Assembly (NCBI RefSeq): GCF_036084755.1
Contig: NZ_CP107968.1
Coordinates: 248,001-312,000 of the forward strand
Direction: 5' to 3'
Source of the DNA: Streptomyces sp. NBC_00370
GTDB lineage: Bacteria; Actinomycetota; Actinomycetes; Streptomycetales; Streptomycetaceae
DNA length: 64,000 nucleotides
Both the position numbers and the translations under genes were made by a program. The notes beneath the pieces were generated by a model that was not told the DNA's origin, did no database searches, and saw only the letters and a program-made list of their open reading frames with translations. The number at the start of each line of letters is the position of its first letter. Positions within the stretch are counted from its first letter, which is position 1. Below are positions 44,138 through 53,919 of the stretch, piece after piece.

Positions 44138-46860
44138 TCAGTCCTGGCAGGTCAGCTGGGTCAGACCCCAGTCCGCGTGGTCGGAGTTCTTGCCGTCGCC
44201 GCCGTCTCCGGCGGAGAGGGTGAGCGTGTGCACCTCGGTGACGTCGACGGTCAGGTCGACCGCGCTGTCGCCGCCCTTCAGTACTCCGGTGGCGGCGAGT
44301 TGCCGGCCGTTGTCACCAAGGACGGTGAACGTGACACTCCCCTGCCCTGCCGTCTCGTCGTCGACGCCGACATGGGCCTCAAGACGGGTGCAGCGGCCCT
44401 GGAGGTCGATCTGCACCTGTCCCGGCGCGTTCATGCCGAGGCCCTTGGCGTACACGGTCCCGCCTATCGTCAGCGGCTTCCCGTCCTGCCCGCCGGCCTC
44501 GCCGTTGGACTGGTCCCGCTCCACCGGCCCGTAGCCGTTGGTCTCGGTGAGGAACGGCTGATCACTGGCGTAGACCGTGCCGTGCAACGGGACGGAGACC
44601 CGTACGACGTCTTCGACGTGAACCGGCGGGGCCTTTCCCCCGGCCGGGTTGGCGTAGGTGACCACGACAGGCACGTCGACCTCGCCGCCGGGCTGGTCCT
44701 TGCCGACCGTCACGGTCCAGTGGCCGCTGAGCGCCTTGCCCGCGCGCAGCGAGGCGGCGGTGACGTCGCGGCGGTGGCCTTCCAGCCGACCGGGAGCCGG
44801 TCGCGGTCCAGCGTCATACGCACCTGCCGCAGTGCGGAGCCCTTCGGGAGGACGAACGTCGCGTCGACGCCGGCGGAAGCTCCTGGGCTGACAGTCGTGG
44901 TCGCAGGGTCGAGGGTCAGGGAGGTGTCGGGCGCGGTGACGACGGGCTGATCGCAGCTGGTGCGGCCCTTGGCGGCGGGGCAGGCAAGCGCTACGAAACC
45001 GCCGTCTGCGGCCGCGGGGACCGAGACGACACTCTTGTCGGTCACCGTACTGACGGTACGCCGCAGTTGGCCGTCACTGTCGCCGATGGTCTCCAGGAGC
45101 CACGTGCCCTTGCCGAGGAAGGTGAGTGGCGCCTTCATCGTGTCGCTCGCGCCTGCCAGGATGCCGCCGACGAACCAGCGGTCCCCGTTGCGGCGGGCGA
45201 TGACTGCCTGCCGGTCACCGACGGGCTGTTGGCCGGGTCCTCCCGAGACGAGATGCGTCTCGTCCCAGGTGGTGGGGAGTTGTTCGAGGTAGCGCTCGGC
45301 CACCGGCTGCGCGGCGAACCCCTCTGGATTGTCGCCCAGGCTGGTCCAGCCGGACTCGTAGACCACGGGCAGCGCCAGTTCGTGCGCCAGGGAGTCCTTG
45401 CGGCCCGGTCGGGAGAACCATGTCGGGGTGTAGTCCATCGAACCGACGATGTTGCGGGTGAAGGCGAGGAAGATGTCGCGGGTCGGGCTCTGGCCGTTCT
45501 CCTCCCCGCGAACCGCCTCGACGCTCATCACCTGCGGCCACGTACGCTGCAGACCACGAGGGATCGTGGCGCCATGGAAGTCGATCATGAGCTTCTGCTG
45601 AGCGGTGTCGCGCAGGATCGCGTCGTACCACTGGAAGGTCGACTGGGAGTCGGAGTCCATGTAGTCGACCTTGACCCCCGCGACACCCCACCCCTTGATC
45701 TTCGCGAACCAACTGTCGCGCTGCTCCTGTGTCTTGAGGTCGGTCCAGGCGAACCACAGGATCACGTCGACGCCTTTGGCCCGCGCGTAGCGGACCAGCT
45801 GCGGGACCCAGCTCGCCTGCCATCCGGCGTCCACGAGCGTGTACTGCAGCCCGTGTTCGGCCGCGTAGTCGACGAAGTCCTTCTGCCGGTCGAAGTCACC
45901 GGGGCTCGACCCTTCGCTCAGCCAGGACCAGTCGTCGACGCCCGGCCGGATCCACGAGGTGTCCTTGACCTTCGCGGGCGGCGCGAGGTCGTCCACGAGT
46001 GTGGAGCCGACCAGCGTGTCCAGGCTCCCCACGATCGCGGTACGCCACGGCGTCGCGAGCGGCCCCTGGGAGGTCACGGGGGTGTCGTCCGCCAGTGCGA
46101 CCGAGTAGCCGGAGCCGCCCGCCACGTGGTCGAGATGGCTGCCGGAATACCGGCCGTCGACGTCCGCCTCCGTCAGGAGCACGTAGGTGCTCCCCACCTC
46201 GAACAGCGTCGGGAAGCCGAACGAACAGGTGTCACCGCCGCATTGCTGCGGCTGCGCCTCGTTGGCCGCGCCCGCGGTGGTCTCGGTCCGCTCGGTCTCG
46301 TAGCTGTTCGAGTACGGCTGGACCCAGGCCTTGGCGTCCGTCGGAAGCTCGAACGTCGAGGCCTCACCCGTCACCGTCACCGGCCCCTGGTCATCCAGCA
46401 GGTAGCGGTAGGCGACGCCGTCGTCAGACACGCGTACCACCACGCCCAGCCGCGCGCCGTCGGCGCCGCGGAAGGTGAACGTGGCCTCCCGCATCGTGGC
46501 CGAACGCCGCAGTTGCTTGCCTGTGGTGGTGTTGTAGGACTCGTGGACCGTGCGCTCACTCGTCTTGACCAGCCGCAGCCCGGTCGTCAGATCGTGCTGG
46601 TCGGTACGGATTCCGAGCCGGCCCGGCAGCAGCGCCGGTACCTTGTCGCGGTCCACCGCGAGGTGCAGTTCGCCCGCGGGGTCGAGGTCGAGTTCCGCGT
46701 TGAGCGCCGAATCGCCTGGCCCGTTCACCGTCCAGGATCTCGCGGGGGTCTGCACGGCGGTGGACGGTGCGGCGGCTGCCACAACCACCATGCTGCCCAG
46801 CAGCCCCGACAGCGCCACGCCGGTCACCGCCCGCCAGAGTCCTTCTCGTCTGCCTCGCAT
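44138..46860 (-). pseudogene. GH97 glycoside hydrolase with C-terminal NPCBM module, broken by a frameshift
   Basis: Residues 1-~700 (start ATG 46860) read as a secreted GH97 enzyme: a signal peptide (WRAVTGVALSGLLGSMVVVA), the N-terminal beta-sandwich, a TIM barrel with YTLVDAGWQASW, GVDVILWFAWTD, GVKVDYMDSDS and MSVEAVRGEENG, and the C-terminal GH97 domain (PLTFLGKGTW). The frame then derails after LPVGWKATA. Continuation is in another frame (VTAASLRAGKALSGHWTV) into an intact NPCBM/NEW2 module (GGTVYAKGLGMNAPGQVQID) ending at 44138. The total length is 3n+2, so a single missing base near 44762-44800 explains it. Both pieces keep good coding character, so a recent mutation or a sequencing error is likely. 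Alpha-glucosidase or alpha-galactosidase activity is expected for the family. Confidence 0.85.
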
Positions 46861-46947
46861 GTGTGTCCCTCGTCTTGAACCGCCGAACGCCGCGCGAGCC
46901 GAACGCCGTTCAGCGTCCATCACAGCTTCGACAGTCACCAGTTGAAC

Positions 46948-46974
46948 AACAGCAAACTTTTTCGAATGTTTTCC
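46948..46974 (-). promoter_or_regulatory. Upstream element shared with the GH97 remnant
   Basis: AACAGC, AAC, TTCGAA and TTTCC occur in this order upstream of the GH97 start codon. The same blocks with shorter spacers occur at 60496-60517, upstream of the GH97 remnant. This suggests a common promoter or operator, which is inference. Confidence 0.4.
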
Positions 46975-47059
46975 ATCGCATATCACCGGACTCCAACATC
47001 ACAGTCAAGAGTCCGGACCGATTTCGCTGCGGTTTCCCGCGCCGTCGAAGCCCGCCCAC

Positions 47060-47656
47060 TCAGACGTTCTCCGACGACGTTCGCGGGCGTGGGCCCCACC
47101 TCACGTACACGGTGAGGCCAACGGCGGCGAGCACTGCCGCAACCACGGCTGCCGGTGAACTGTCAGATGCCTGTGTCTGCCAGGTCAGTGCTTCACCCGC
47201 GGTACCTGTGCCCGGATACGCCGTCGCGCCGAGCGTCCACCCGAGCGGCAGGAACCACGCCCTGGCGCTGCCGGTCGCGGCCGCCGCGAGGGCGGTCAGG
47301 CCCAGCAGACCGGCCGTGTCGCGGACGACGGATCCGAACGGTCCGAACCGCGTGGCGGTGAGCAGCGTGGCCGGCAGGACCATGAGCATGCATCCCAAGG
47401 CCGCGGCCAGGTGCGATGTCCGCAGCAACCCCCACGGCCTCGCCGCTGTGCGGTCCAGCGTGTCGTCGGGACCGCCGAGGGTCGAGGTGACAGCGGCCAC
47501 GAGGAGCAGCACGGTCAGGGCGAGTACGGTGCTGCTCACCTCGCCCGCGTCGCTGAAGACCGCCGCCGGCAGCCATGCCAGGGCGGTCGCCGAGACCACC
47601 GCGCCGAGCGCCGTCGGCACCCGGCGCGAGCGGACGTAGAGCATGATGCCTCTCAT
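47060..47656 (-). CDS. Hydrophobic membrane protein (ABC-2-type accessory permease)
   Basis: The ATG overlaps the stop of the preceding permease gene (ATGA), giving 198 aa. About six hydrophobic segments are seen (VPTALGAVVSATALAWLPAA, TVLALTVLLLVAAVTSTL, LAAALGCMLMVLPATLLTA, VVAAVLAAVGLTVYV among them). It has no recognised motif. It is the last gene of the sigma, anti-sigma and ABC operon and is probably a second membrane subunit of the transporter. Confidence 0.75.
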   Translation of the reverse strand: MRGIMLYVRSRRVPTALGAVVSATALAWLPAAVFSDAGEVSSTVLALTVLLLVAAVTSTLGGPDDTLDRTAARPWGLLRTSHLAAALGCMLMVLPATLLTATRFGPFGSVVRDTAGLLGLTALAAAATGSARAWFLPLGWTLGATAYPGTGTAGEALTWQTQASDSSPAAVVAAVLAAVGLTVYVRWGPRPRTSSENV

Positions 47657-48963
47657 CGGGCACTTCGGGTCAGGAGGCCGCTGGTGTCCTGGCACTTCTG
47701 AGCGGCCCGGTGGACGGCGGCAACCCTGCCGCCTGCCTCGGCCGGGGGCAGGGCCTTCAGCCCCTTCCAGAGCGTGACGGTCTCCGGTTCGTCGAAGTCG
47801 AAGCCGTTAAGACCGGCGACCGGCTCCCGGTCGAGCAGCCAAAAGGCGGCAGCGCTGGCGAGATCGATGTCCCGGGTCTCCGCGCAGCTGATCGGGGTGG
47901 CGAACACCTCGGTGAGCATCCTCGGCAGGAACTGGCCCGGGTCGGCGAGATGGCCGTGCTTGTCGAGCGTGATGTCCATCAGCGCGGTGCCGGCCTGCGG
48001 CCCCGGCGAGGTGGGAGGAAAGATGGTGCTCGTGTCCTCGTGTGCCGCGACGATGCCCGTCGCCGGCAGGAGTCGCAACGCCTGCCGGGCCTTGGGCACC
48101 ACCTCGGGCAGCACACCTTCGTGCGCCCGGCTGACGCAGACACGCGGAGTGTCCGTGGTGCACACCAGTTCCTGGGCGACCGGGTCGAGGGTCTGCCGGT
48201 CGTAGGCAGCGCCGGTCGGCGCGACCAGGGCCGTGACTGTCGCGCCGATCGCCAGCGGCACCAGTGCGGCGAACGCGAGCCTACGGTTCCGGACGGCGAA
48301 AAGCATGACGCCGGCCACCGCGACTGCGGCCATCCACAGAGCCTGGGCACCGCTGACTCCGCCTCCGACGGTGTCGTAGTCGCTGAACCGGCTCATCCCC
48401 ATGCTCGGCGAAAACGCGACCACGAACCCCTGGTCCGGAAGGAGATGGGGCGCGAGGACCTGCAGTATGTAGCCGACCACGGCCAACGCGGGTGCGGTGG
48501 CGAGCGCCGGCACCAGCCGTCCGACGGCCAGCCCGACCCAGACCGAGGCGATCATCGTGATCAGCCCGACGGCCGTGACGGCGAGCGCGGCCGGCGGCAG
48601 ATAATGTGCCGTGCCGGCGATCCGTGGGGCCGCCGCCAGGAGCGTGACCAAGTACGCGACGAGGACCGTCAGCCCGGTCGCGGCCAGGATCGGCACGATC
48701 CGCCGAGATCGCGGGCGCGGCGCGCTGGCGAACAACTCGGCGACGTTCGCCCGGTGTTCGCGATAGGACTGCCACGCACCGGCGGCCATCGCGAGGGGCG
48801 ACATCACCGCGAGGTATTCGCGCTGAGTCATGACCAGCGCCATCCACCCGGTGGCCCATCGCCCCGTGGTGGCCTGGAGCACGATCGTGCCGCCGACGGC
48901 GATCAGCAGCGCCGCGCCGAGAGCTACCGACCGCCGGAGCTCGATGCCGAGGATACGGATCAT
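47653..48963 (-). CDS. ABC transporter permease
   Basis: The ATG at 48963 overlaps the ATPase stop (ATGA), giving 436 aa. It begins IRILGIELRRSVALGAALL, and several hydrophobic helices run to residue ~245 (VLVAYLVTLLAAAPRIAG, ALAVTAVGLITMIASVWVGL, AVRNRRLAFAALVPLAIGAT). An extracytoplasmic C-terminal domain (~250-436) follows, with Cys residues (LVCTTDTPRVCV, ISCAETRD, QKCQDTSG). ABC-2-like permeases of this type export or remodel envelope components or confer drug resistance. The Cys-rich soluble tail is unusual for a plain permease and could be a sensor or chaperone. Confidence 0.8.
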   Translation of the reverse strand: MIRILGIELRRSVALGAALLIAVGGTIVLQATTGRWATGWMALVMTQREYLAVMSPLAMAAGAWQSYREHRANVAELFASAPRPRSRRIVPILAATGLTVLVAYLVTLLAAAPRIAGTAHYLPPAALAVTAVGLITMIASVWVGLAVGRLVPALATAPALAVVGYILQVLAPHLLPDQGFVVAFSPSMGMSRFSDYDTVGGGVSGAQALWMAAVAVAGVMLFAVRNRRLAFAALVPLAIGATVTALVAPTGAAYDRQTLDPVAQELVCTTDTPRVCVSRAHEGVLPEVVPKARQALRLLPATGIVAAHEDTSTIFPPTSPGPQAGTALMDITLDKHGHLADPGQFLPRMLTEVFATPISCAETRDIDLASAAAFWLLDREPVAGLNGFDFDEPETVTLWKGLKALPPAEAGGRVAAVHRAAQKCQDTSGLLTRSAR

Positions 48964-49754
48964 GCGTTGCTCCTGTGCTGACGCAGAAGCGCGGAGTACC
49001 CGCGCTCCGCCGGACTGTCGCCCGCTTCGTCCTGCCCGCCGAGGGCAATCAGGTCGTCGGGGGTGCCCTGGAAGAGTCGTCGGCCGTCGCTCATGACGAT
49101 GACGTCGGTGCACGCGGCGACGACGTCCTCGACGAGGTGGGTGGAGACCAGCACACAGCTGTCGGAGCCGAGGTCACGCAGCAAGTCGCGGAAGTCGAGC
49201 CGCTGTTCGGGGTCGAGTCCGACGGTGGGCTCGTCAAGCAGCAGCAACTCGGGGTCGTTCACGACGGCCTGGGCGATGCCGACCCGGCGCAGCATGCCGC
49301 CGGACAGGGCCTTCATCCTGGTCTCGGCCTTGCCGGTGAGCCCCACCCGCTCGATCGCGCGTTGTACGGCGTCGGGTACCGCGGCTTTGGGCATCTCCTT
49401 GAGCCAGGCCATGTACGCGACGAACTCGCGGACGGTGAAACGTGGGTAGAAGCCGAACTGCTGCGGCAGATAACCCAGTCCGCGACGCACCTGCCGCAGG
49501 TCGGCGCGGCCGTCGACCTGCGCGCCGAGCAGCGTCAACGAGCCGCCGGCTGGTTTGACGACGGTGGACAGCGCGCGTATCAGCGTCGTCTTTCCGGCAC
49601 CGTTCGGGCCGAGCAGACCGTGAACTCCGGTCTTCAGTGCCAGGTCGAGGCCATCGACGGCCAAGTGCCGGCCGGCCCGGACCCGCAGCTCACGCGCGTG
49701 GACCCGCCAGGGATGAAGAGTGGGGGCTGTTTCGGCAGCGCTCACCAGTCGCAT
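48960..49754 (-). CDS. ABC transporter ATP-binding protein
   Basis: The ATG at 49754 follows AGCAGGAGAAAACACC, giving 264 aa. Walker A is GPNGAGKTT (in VHGLLGPNGAGKTTLIRALS), the signature is LSGGMLRRVGIAQ and Walker B is LLLLDEPTVGLD. GLGYLPQQFGFYPRFTVREF is a Q-loop typical of ABC-2 exporters. It is co-transcribed with the permease genes downstream and with the anti-sigma gene 23 bases upstream. The substrate is unknown. Confidence 0.95.
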   Translation of the reverse strand: MRLVSAAETAPTLHPWRVHARELRVRAGRHLAVDGLDLALKTGVHGLLGPNGAGKTTLIRALSTVVKPAGGSLTLLGAQVDGRADLRQVRRGLGYLPQQFGFYPRFTVREFVAYMAWLKEMPKAAVPDAVQRAIERVGLTGKAETRMKALSGGMLRRVGIAQAVVNDPELLLLDEPTVGLDPEQRLDFRDLLRDLGSDSCVLVSTHLVEDVVAACTDVIVMSDGRRLFQGTPDDLIALGGQDEAGDSPAERGYSALLRQHRSNA

Positions 49755-49777
49755 GGTGTTTTCTCCTGCTCGGGGAT

Positions 49778-50578
49778 CTAGTTGCCGCTGGTCAGGCGGC
49801 GGAAGCGAGTGCCGGCGAGGGGGACGGTCACGGCGAGGGCAACGACGGCCGCCCCCCAGGCGGCGTTGCTGCCCGGCCGCAGCACCGGGGACAGCGATCC
49901 GGTCGCGACGCTCGGCAGCAGGACCGACAGGCACCAGGCCACCGCGAGTCCGACAGCCGCGCGCCGGACGCCGATAAAGGCGCCGAGCGCGAGGGTGGCC
50001 GCAGTGAACGCCAGGCACGGCAGCAGGACAAGGCCCAGTGAGGTTCCGGTGCTCACCCCCGCCACCAGCAACGCCGGAAGTACGACGACGAGCACCGCGA
50101 GCGTGCGCCGCAACACCATGGCCAGGCCGGCCGCGGGCGTGGTCGCGATCAGTTCCCAGACCGGGTCGGTCCGTCGGCTCCAGGCCACCGCGACGCCGGG
50201 CAGCGGAGCCACCGGAGCCAGCAGCAACACGAGCGACGGCAGGCCCGGTTCAGCGAAGTCGAGGAGTACGCCGCAGCCCAGCACCGCGACCGTCATCGCG
50301 AGCCAGGGCAGCAACGTCCGGACAAACAGGCGTCGGTGAGCAGCCCCGGCACGTGTGCGGCGCGGAGCCGGCAGCGGGCTCGTACTGATCGCCTGGTCGA
50401 GCGAGAGAGCGACCCGGTCGAGCAACTCCGCCGTGGCGGGAGTGACTTCTCGGGCCAGGCACTCACGGCACCGCGCGCACGCGTCGAGATGGATCTCGAC
50501 CGACCAGAGCGCGGCGTCGTCGAGTCCGCGCCCGCCCTGCGCGTAACAGGCCAGAACCATGGCAGTGGGATGAGTCAT
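49778..50578 (-). CDS. Anti-sigma factor (zinc-finger N terminus, polytopic membrane domain)
   Basis: The ATG overlaps the sigma gene stop (ATGA); the protein has 266 aa. The N-terminal segment VEIHLDACARCRECLARE is a zf-HC2-like HxxxCxxC anti-sigma zinc motif. About six hydrophobic segments follow (~95-255; LLPWLAMTVAVLGCGVLLDF, LAVLVVVLPALLVAGVS and others). Most anti-sigma factors have one membrane helix, so the polytopic part may itself belong to the transporter. It should sequester the co-encoded ECF sigma at the membrane. Confidence 0.82.
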   Translation of the reverse strand: MTHPTAMVLACYAQGGRGLDDAALWSVEIHLDACARCRECLAREVTPATAELLDRVALSLDQAISTSPLPAPRRTRAGAAHRRLFVRTLLPWLAMTVAVLGCGVLLDFAEPGLPSLVLLLAPVAPLPGVAVAWSRRTDPVWELIATTPAAGLAMVLRRTLAVLVVVLPALLVAGVSTGTSLGLVLLPCLAFTAATLALGAFIGVRRAAVGLAVAWCLSVLLPSVATGSLSPVLRPGSNAAWGAAVVALAVTVPLAGTRFRRLTSGN

Positions 50579-51123
50579 GAGAGCGTCTCCCGCAACGCGA
50601 TCCGGGCCCGCCGCGCGCGGGTCTTCACCGTGCCCTCCGGCACGCCGAGCAGCACCGCCGTCTGCCGGACCGACAGATCGTCGAGCACCATCGCCTGCAA
50701 CACCTGCCGCAACTCCGGTGGCAGCCGCAGCAACGCCTGCTCAAGGTTCTGGTCGACGCGGTTCGCCAGCACCTCGTCCTCGGCGGCCGGCACGGTCCGC
50801 TCGACCAGGTCAACAGCAGGCAGCCGCTCCTGCCTGGCGCGCTTGCGGAACGCGTCGACGAGACGGTTCGCGGCGATCGTCCAGAGCCAGCCGACCGCGC
50901 TGCCCCCGGTCAGGGAACCCGCGTAACTACCGGCCGCCCGCCAGAGCGCCAGGTAGGTCTCCTGGAGTACGTCGGCGACGACGTCCTCGTCAGCACACCG
51001 GCGGCGGAGCCGCACCGCCAGCCAGGGCGAGGTACGCCGGTACAACTCGTCGAACGCGGCGCGGTCGCCGCCGGCGACGCGGCGCACGAGCTCTGCCTCG
51101 TCGAGGTCTGCTATGCCTTTCAC
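50575..51123 (-). CDS. ECF-family RNA polymerase sigma factor
   Basis: The GTG at 51123 (182 aa) is preferred over a TTG three codons upstream; neither has a strong ribosome site. Region 2 shows AAFDELYRRTSPWLAVRLRR and DVLQETYLALWRAAGSY, and region 4 shows LRLPPELRQVLQAMVLDDLS and VPEGTVKTRARRARIAL. It is the first gene of an operon with its anti-sigma factor and three ABC transporter genes. It probably switches that operon on under envelope or antibiotic stress; autoregulation is inferred. Confidence 0.9.
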   Translation of the reverse strand: MKGIADLDEAELVRRVAGGDRAAFDELYRRTSPWLAVRLRRRCADEDVVADVLQETYLALWRAAGSYAGSLTGGSAVGWLWTIAANRLVDAFRKRARQERLPAVDLVERTVPAAEDEVLANRVDQNLEQALLRLPPELRQVLQAMVLDDLSVRQTAVLLGVPEGTVKTRARRARIALRETLS

Positions 51124-51416
51124 ACCCAGCAAGACGTCCCGACGGCCGCATCAGGTTCTCGGCCGCTCCGGCGCTCACCGCGAGCACGGCGCTCCGCGTG
51201 GTTGGGGATGAAGCTTTACGGCTGCGCCCCGACCTTGCTCGCCGTGACCGGTACGAGCGGTCCTCCGGCGCCGGCCATTTTGCCGGCGACCACGACATCG
51301 ACACATATGTCGAACTCATCCTCACCGAGAGCGGCGCCCCTCAACGGATGAGAAAACAAGTTGGCCGGCTGCCGGCGAGCTGCGAGGATGCGTCTGTTTC
51401 GGCAGGCGGAGGACAT

Positions 51417-52523
51417 TTGTTCGTTTTCGTGTGTGCGGGATGCGGCGCCGAGTTGACGGCCCCGCTGTCCCAGGTCTCACTGCCGGTTCACGCCCGTCAG
51501 AAGTACGGGAACGGGACCCAGCTGCCGGTGCTCATGCAGTCAGGCACGTTTGCCGTGGACCCGGACCCCTGGGGAGGGCCGTGGCGGATGTGGGACGAGA
51601 TCGAGCCGGGCGAGGCAGACGCACGCGGCATCTACGCGCCGGACTATGCGCTGTCCGACAGCACACCCGGGGCGAGTGTCATCGCGCCCGGTGATATCCG
51701 TGGGACCCGGCTGATTCCCGAGAAGCGCGGCGGTGCCTGCTGCGGCCTCGACGGGGCCGACGGGCCCAACATGGCCTGCGAGGCATGCAACCTCCCCGTG
51801 GCGACAAGGGTCGACGACTGTTCGCTCTGGCAGACGGTACGGCTCAGCTCGGACGCCGTGCGACGCGTCCCCGTTGACGGTATCCACGCCGCGCCGCTCT
51901 CCTGGGCGGAGCTGGCAGAGAAGGGTGAGAAAACGCCCCCGTTCGAGCCGATTGCCACGTGGGGAGGACGGTTGGGCTCGAACCACTACTGGTCGTGGAG
52001 TCCGCAGTGGGAGGCGGCAGCCGGCCACGCGCTCGCACACCTCCTGGTTGCCTCCCAAGGGCAGCCGGTGAAGGTCCCGGGCGGTCTGACCACGGACGTC
52101 TTCCAACGCGCACTCGACGCCCTGCTGCCGCCAAGCCTCCCGAAGCGGCGCGCCGTCCTGGCTGGACCGGGACAGCCCTCCCCGGACGCGGGCGTCGGCA
52201 TCCTCCTCGTACCGGTCCATCCCCAGACGGGCCAGACCTGGACCCCCGCCAGCCCGATCGCGCCGGCATACCTGGTACCCCTGCCGTTGGGTGTGTGGCT
52301 GTGGCTGGTCTCTCCCCAGCCGTACGTGCCGGTTCCCGCGTCGGGCCGCATACCCCAAGACGTCCTCCGCGACGACCCGCTCCCGCTGCTCCCCAACCAC
52401 CTTTTCCGGACCGACCGGGGAACGTTCCAGCACACCTTGGTCCGGCTACCGGCCGTGCGCAGCCCGTGGCTGCGCACCATCCTCCAGAACCTCATGGAGG
52501 GCACCTCGGCCGACCTCTTCTAA
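51417..52523 (+). CDS. Hypothetical protein with N-terminal CxxC zinc-binding segment
   Basis: The start is taken as TTG at 51417, behind GGAGG at four bases, so that the protein begins FVFVCAGCGAELTAPLSQV; an ATG at 51351 is the alternative. The 368-aa protein has CxxC pairs in VCAGCGAE and MACEACNLP, with ACCGLDGADGPN just before the second. A typical stretch is MWDEIEPGEADARGIYAPDY. From memory this recurs in Streptomyces as an uncharacterised family. The C-terminal half is Pro-rich (LPSLPKRRAVLAGPG-like; RTILQNLMEGTSADLF end). Function is unknown. It is divergent from the sigma operon. Confidence 0.75.
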   Translation: MFVFVCAGCGAELTAPLSQVSLPVHARQKYGNGTQLPVLMQSGTFAVDPDPWGGPWRMWDEIEPGEADARGIYAPDYALSDSTPGASVIAPGDIRGTRLIPEKRGGACCGLDGADGPNMACEACNLPVATRVDDCSLWQTVRLSSDAVRRVPVDGIHAAPLSWAELAEKGEKTPPFEPIATWGGRLGSNHYWSWSPQWEAAAGHALAHLLVASQGQPVKVPGGLTTDVFQRALDALLPPSLPKRRAVLAGPGQPSPDAGVGILLVPVHPQTGQTWTPASPIAPAYLVPLPLGVWLWLVSPQPYVPVPASGRIPQDVLRDDPLPLLPNHLFRTDRGTFQHTLVRLPAVRSPWLRTILQNLMEGTSADLF

Positions 52524-52533
52524 CCGGCCGGCA

Positions 52534-52896
52534 ATGGTCACGGCGCCCACGCTGCCGGGTGAGAACCAGATCGCCGTCTCTCAGGACGACGACGGCAACG
52601 GCGACGTCCGAGACCTCGTGATGGTCGCCCGCGCGAACGGCAACGCCGCGAAGGCCACAAGCTCGGACGGCGGGCGCACTTGGGGTCCGTTCAAAGAAGA
52701 CCCGGCCCTGCCGAGCCACAACATCGCCGAGGACTTCTTCACGGTATTGAACGACCCAGCCCAGCCCGACGGTGCGGACTGGGACACGTACCCGATGGCG
52801 GACGAGTACGCACCAGGCAAGTTCTACGTCGTCTGGGAAGCCGACACCATGCACATCATGGTGGGCAAGCTCGACGTCTCGGGCACCGCCAAGTGA
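52534..52896 (+). pseudogene. Sialidase-like (BNR repeat) fragment, 120 aa
   Basis: The frame contains an Asp-box (SSDGGRTWGPFKED) and an exosialidase-like context (DRDLVMVARANGN-like VMVARANGNAAKATSSDGGR, FYVVWEADTMHIMVGKLDV). The length is about a quarter of a normal sialidase and there is no signal peptide. The ATG at 52534 has no clear ribosome site, 11 bases after the preceding stop. It is best read as a gene fragment, though expression as a small protein cannot be excluded. A strong terminator follows at 53051. Confidence 0.6.
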
Positions 52897-53050
52897 CCGC
52901 CCACTCCCCGTGGACGAGAAGGCGAACAGCCTTTTGAACCGGTGCAGCTAGCGAGGCGCGCTCGACCACCCGGCGCACCTCGCCCGGTCCGGAACCATGG
53001 GCGACATCCTGTCGCCTGTGGTCGGGCCGGAGACGGATACGTGAGGCAGC

Positions 53051-53084
53051 GCGGGCCCCTACCGAGAGTTCGGTAGGGGCCCGC
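53051..53084. terminator. Perfect 14-bp stem-loop between convergent genes
   Basis: GCGGGCCCCTACCG (53051-53064) and CGGTAGGGGCCCGC (53071-53084) with a 6-base loop. It sits between the sialidase fragment and the convergent hydrolase gene and should terminate both directions. Confidence 0.85.
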
Positions 53085-53178
53085 CGTGCAGACGGTTGCA
53101 GAGGGCCGGGACCCGTCCCTGACGAAGCGGTGTGCCGCCGGTATCAGTTACTGTCTGCTGCCGTCCGACGGTCCGGCG

Positions 53179-53919
53179 TCACAGCAGGTGCCGTGTGAAG
53201 AACTGGGCCGCGGCGTCCCCCGCGAACTGCGGGACGCCGGTGTGACCGCCCATATTGGCGTGCAGGGACTTCTCCTCGGAACCGAAGGCGTCAAACAGGT
53301 CCAGGGCTGCCTGCCGGTCGTTACCCTCGTCGTCCCACTGCAGCAGGACATGCAGCGGAATGGTGACCTGCCGGGCTTCCTCGAACATCACGCGGGGCAC
53401 AAGGCTCCCCGCGAACAGACCGGCGGCCACGATGCGCGGCTCGACCACCGCCAGCCGGACGCCGATGGAGATCACTCCCCCCGAGTACCCGACCGGACCG
53501 CCGATCTCCGGCAGCGACAGGAAGACGTCCAACGCGGCCTGCCATTCCGGGACCGCCTTGTCGACCAGCGGGAGGACGAGAGCGTCGACAATCTCGTCGC
53601 CGACCGGCCCGCCGGCCTGCATCGCCCGGCGCAGGTCGGCGCGGGCCTGGTCGAGGGCGGGCCAACGGGGCCGGTCCCCGCTCCCGGGGAGCTCGATGGT
53701 GGCCGTGGCGAAGCCCGCCGCCGCGGAGTGCCGGGCCCGGGCCACCAGCCGGGGATACATCTTGCGCAGCCCGAGCGCGGGGTGGCCGAGCAGGATCAGT
53801 GGGACCGGAGCGGAAGCGGAAGCGGATGAGGGCATCCACAGAATGCCGGGGATCTCGCCGAGGGTGAATTCGCGTTCGAGGACGCCGTCGTCGAGGCGTC
53901 GCTCGGAAGTGACATGCAT
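53179..53919 (-). CDS. Alpha/beta hydrolase (dienelactone hydrolase-like)
   Basis: This 246-aa protein has LILLGHPALGLRKMYPRLVA (oxyanion HG-type segment), a central GPVGYSGGVISIGVRL carrying the nucleophile Ser in GYSGG, and the catalytic His in MGGHTGVPQF. It resembles dienelactone hydrolase or FrsA-like esterases. No signal peptide is seen. The gene converges on a sialidase fragment and is divergent from the nitroreductase gene. The substrate is unknown. Confidence 0.82.
   Translation of the reverse strand: MHVTSERRLDDGVLEREFTLGEIPGILWMPSSASASAPVPLILLGHPALGLRKMYPRLVARARHSAAAGFATATIELPGSGDRPRWPALDQARADLRRAMQAGGPVGDEIVDALVLPLVDKAVPEWQAALDVFLSLPEIGGPVGYSGGVISIGVRLAVVEPRIVAAGLFAGSLVPRVMFEEARQVTIPLHVLLQWDDEGNDRQAALDLFDAFGSEEKSLHANMGGHTGVPQFAGDAAAQFFTRHLL

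Noticed and set aside
44762..44800. Programmed frameshift in the GH97 gene
   Set aside because: No slippery heptamer or stem-loop was recognised and GH97-NPCBM genes are normally single frames; a deletion or sequencing error is simpler.
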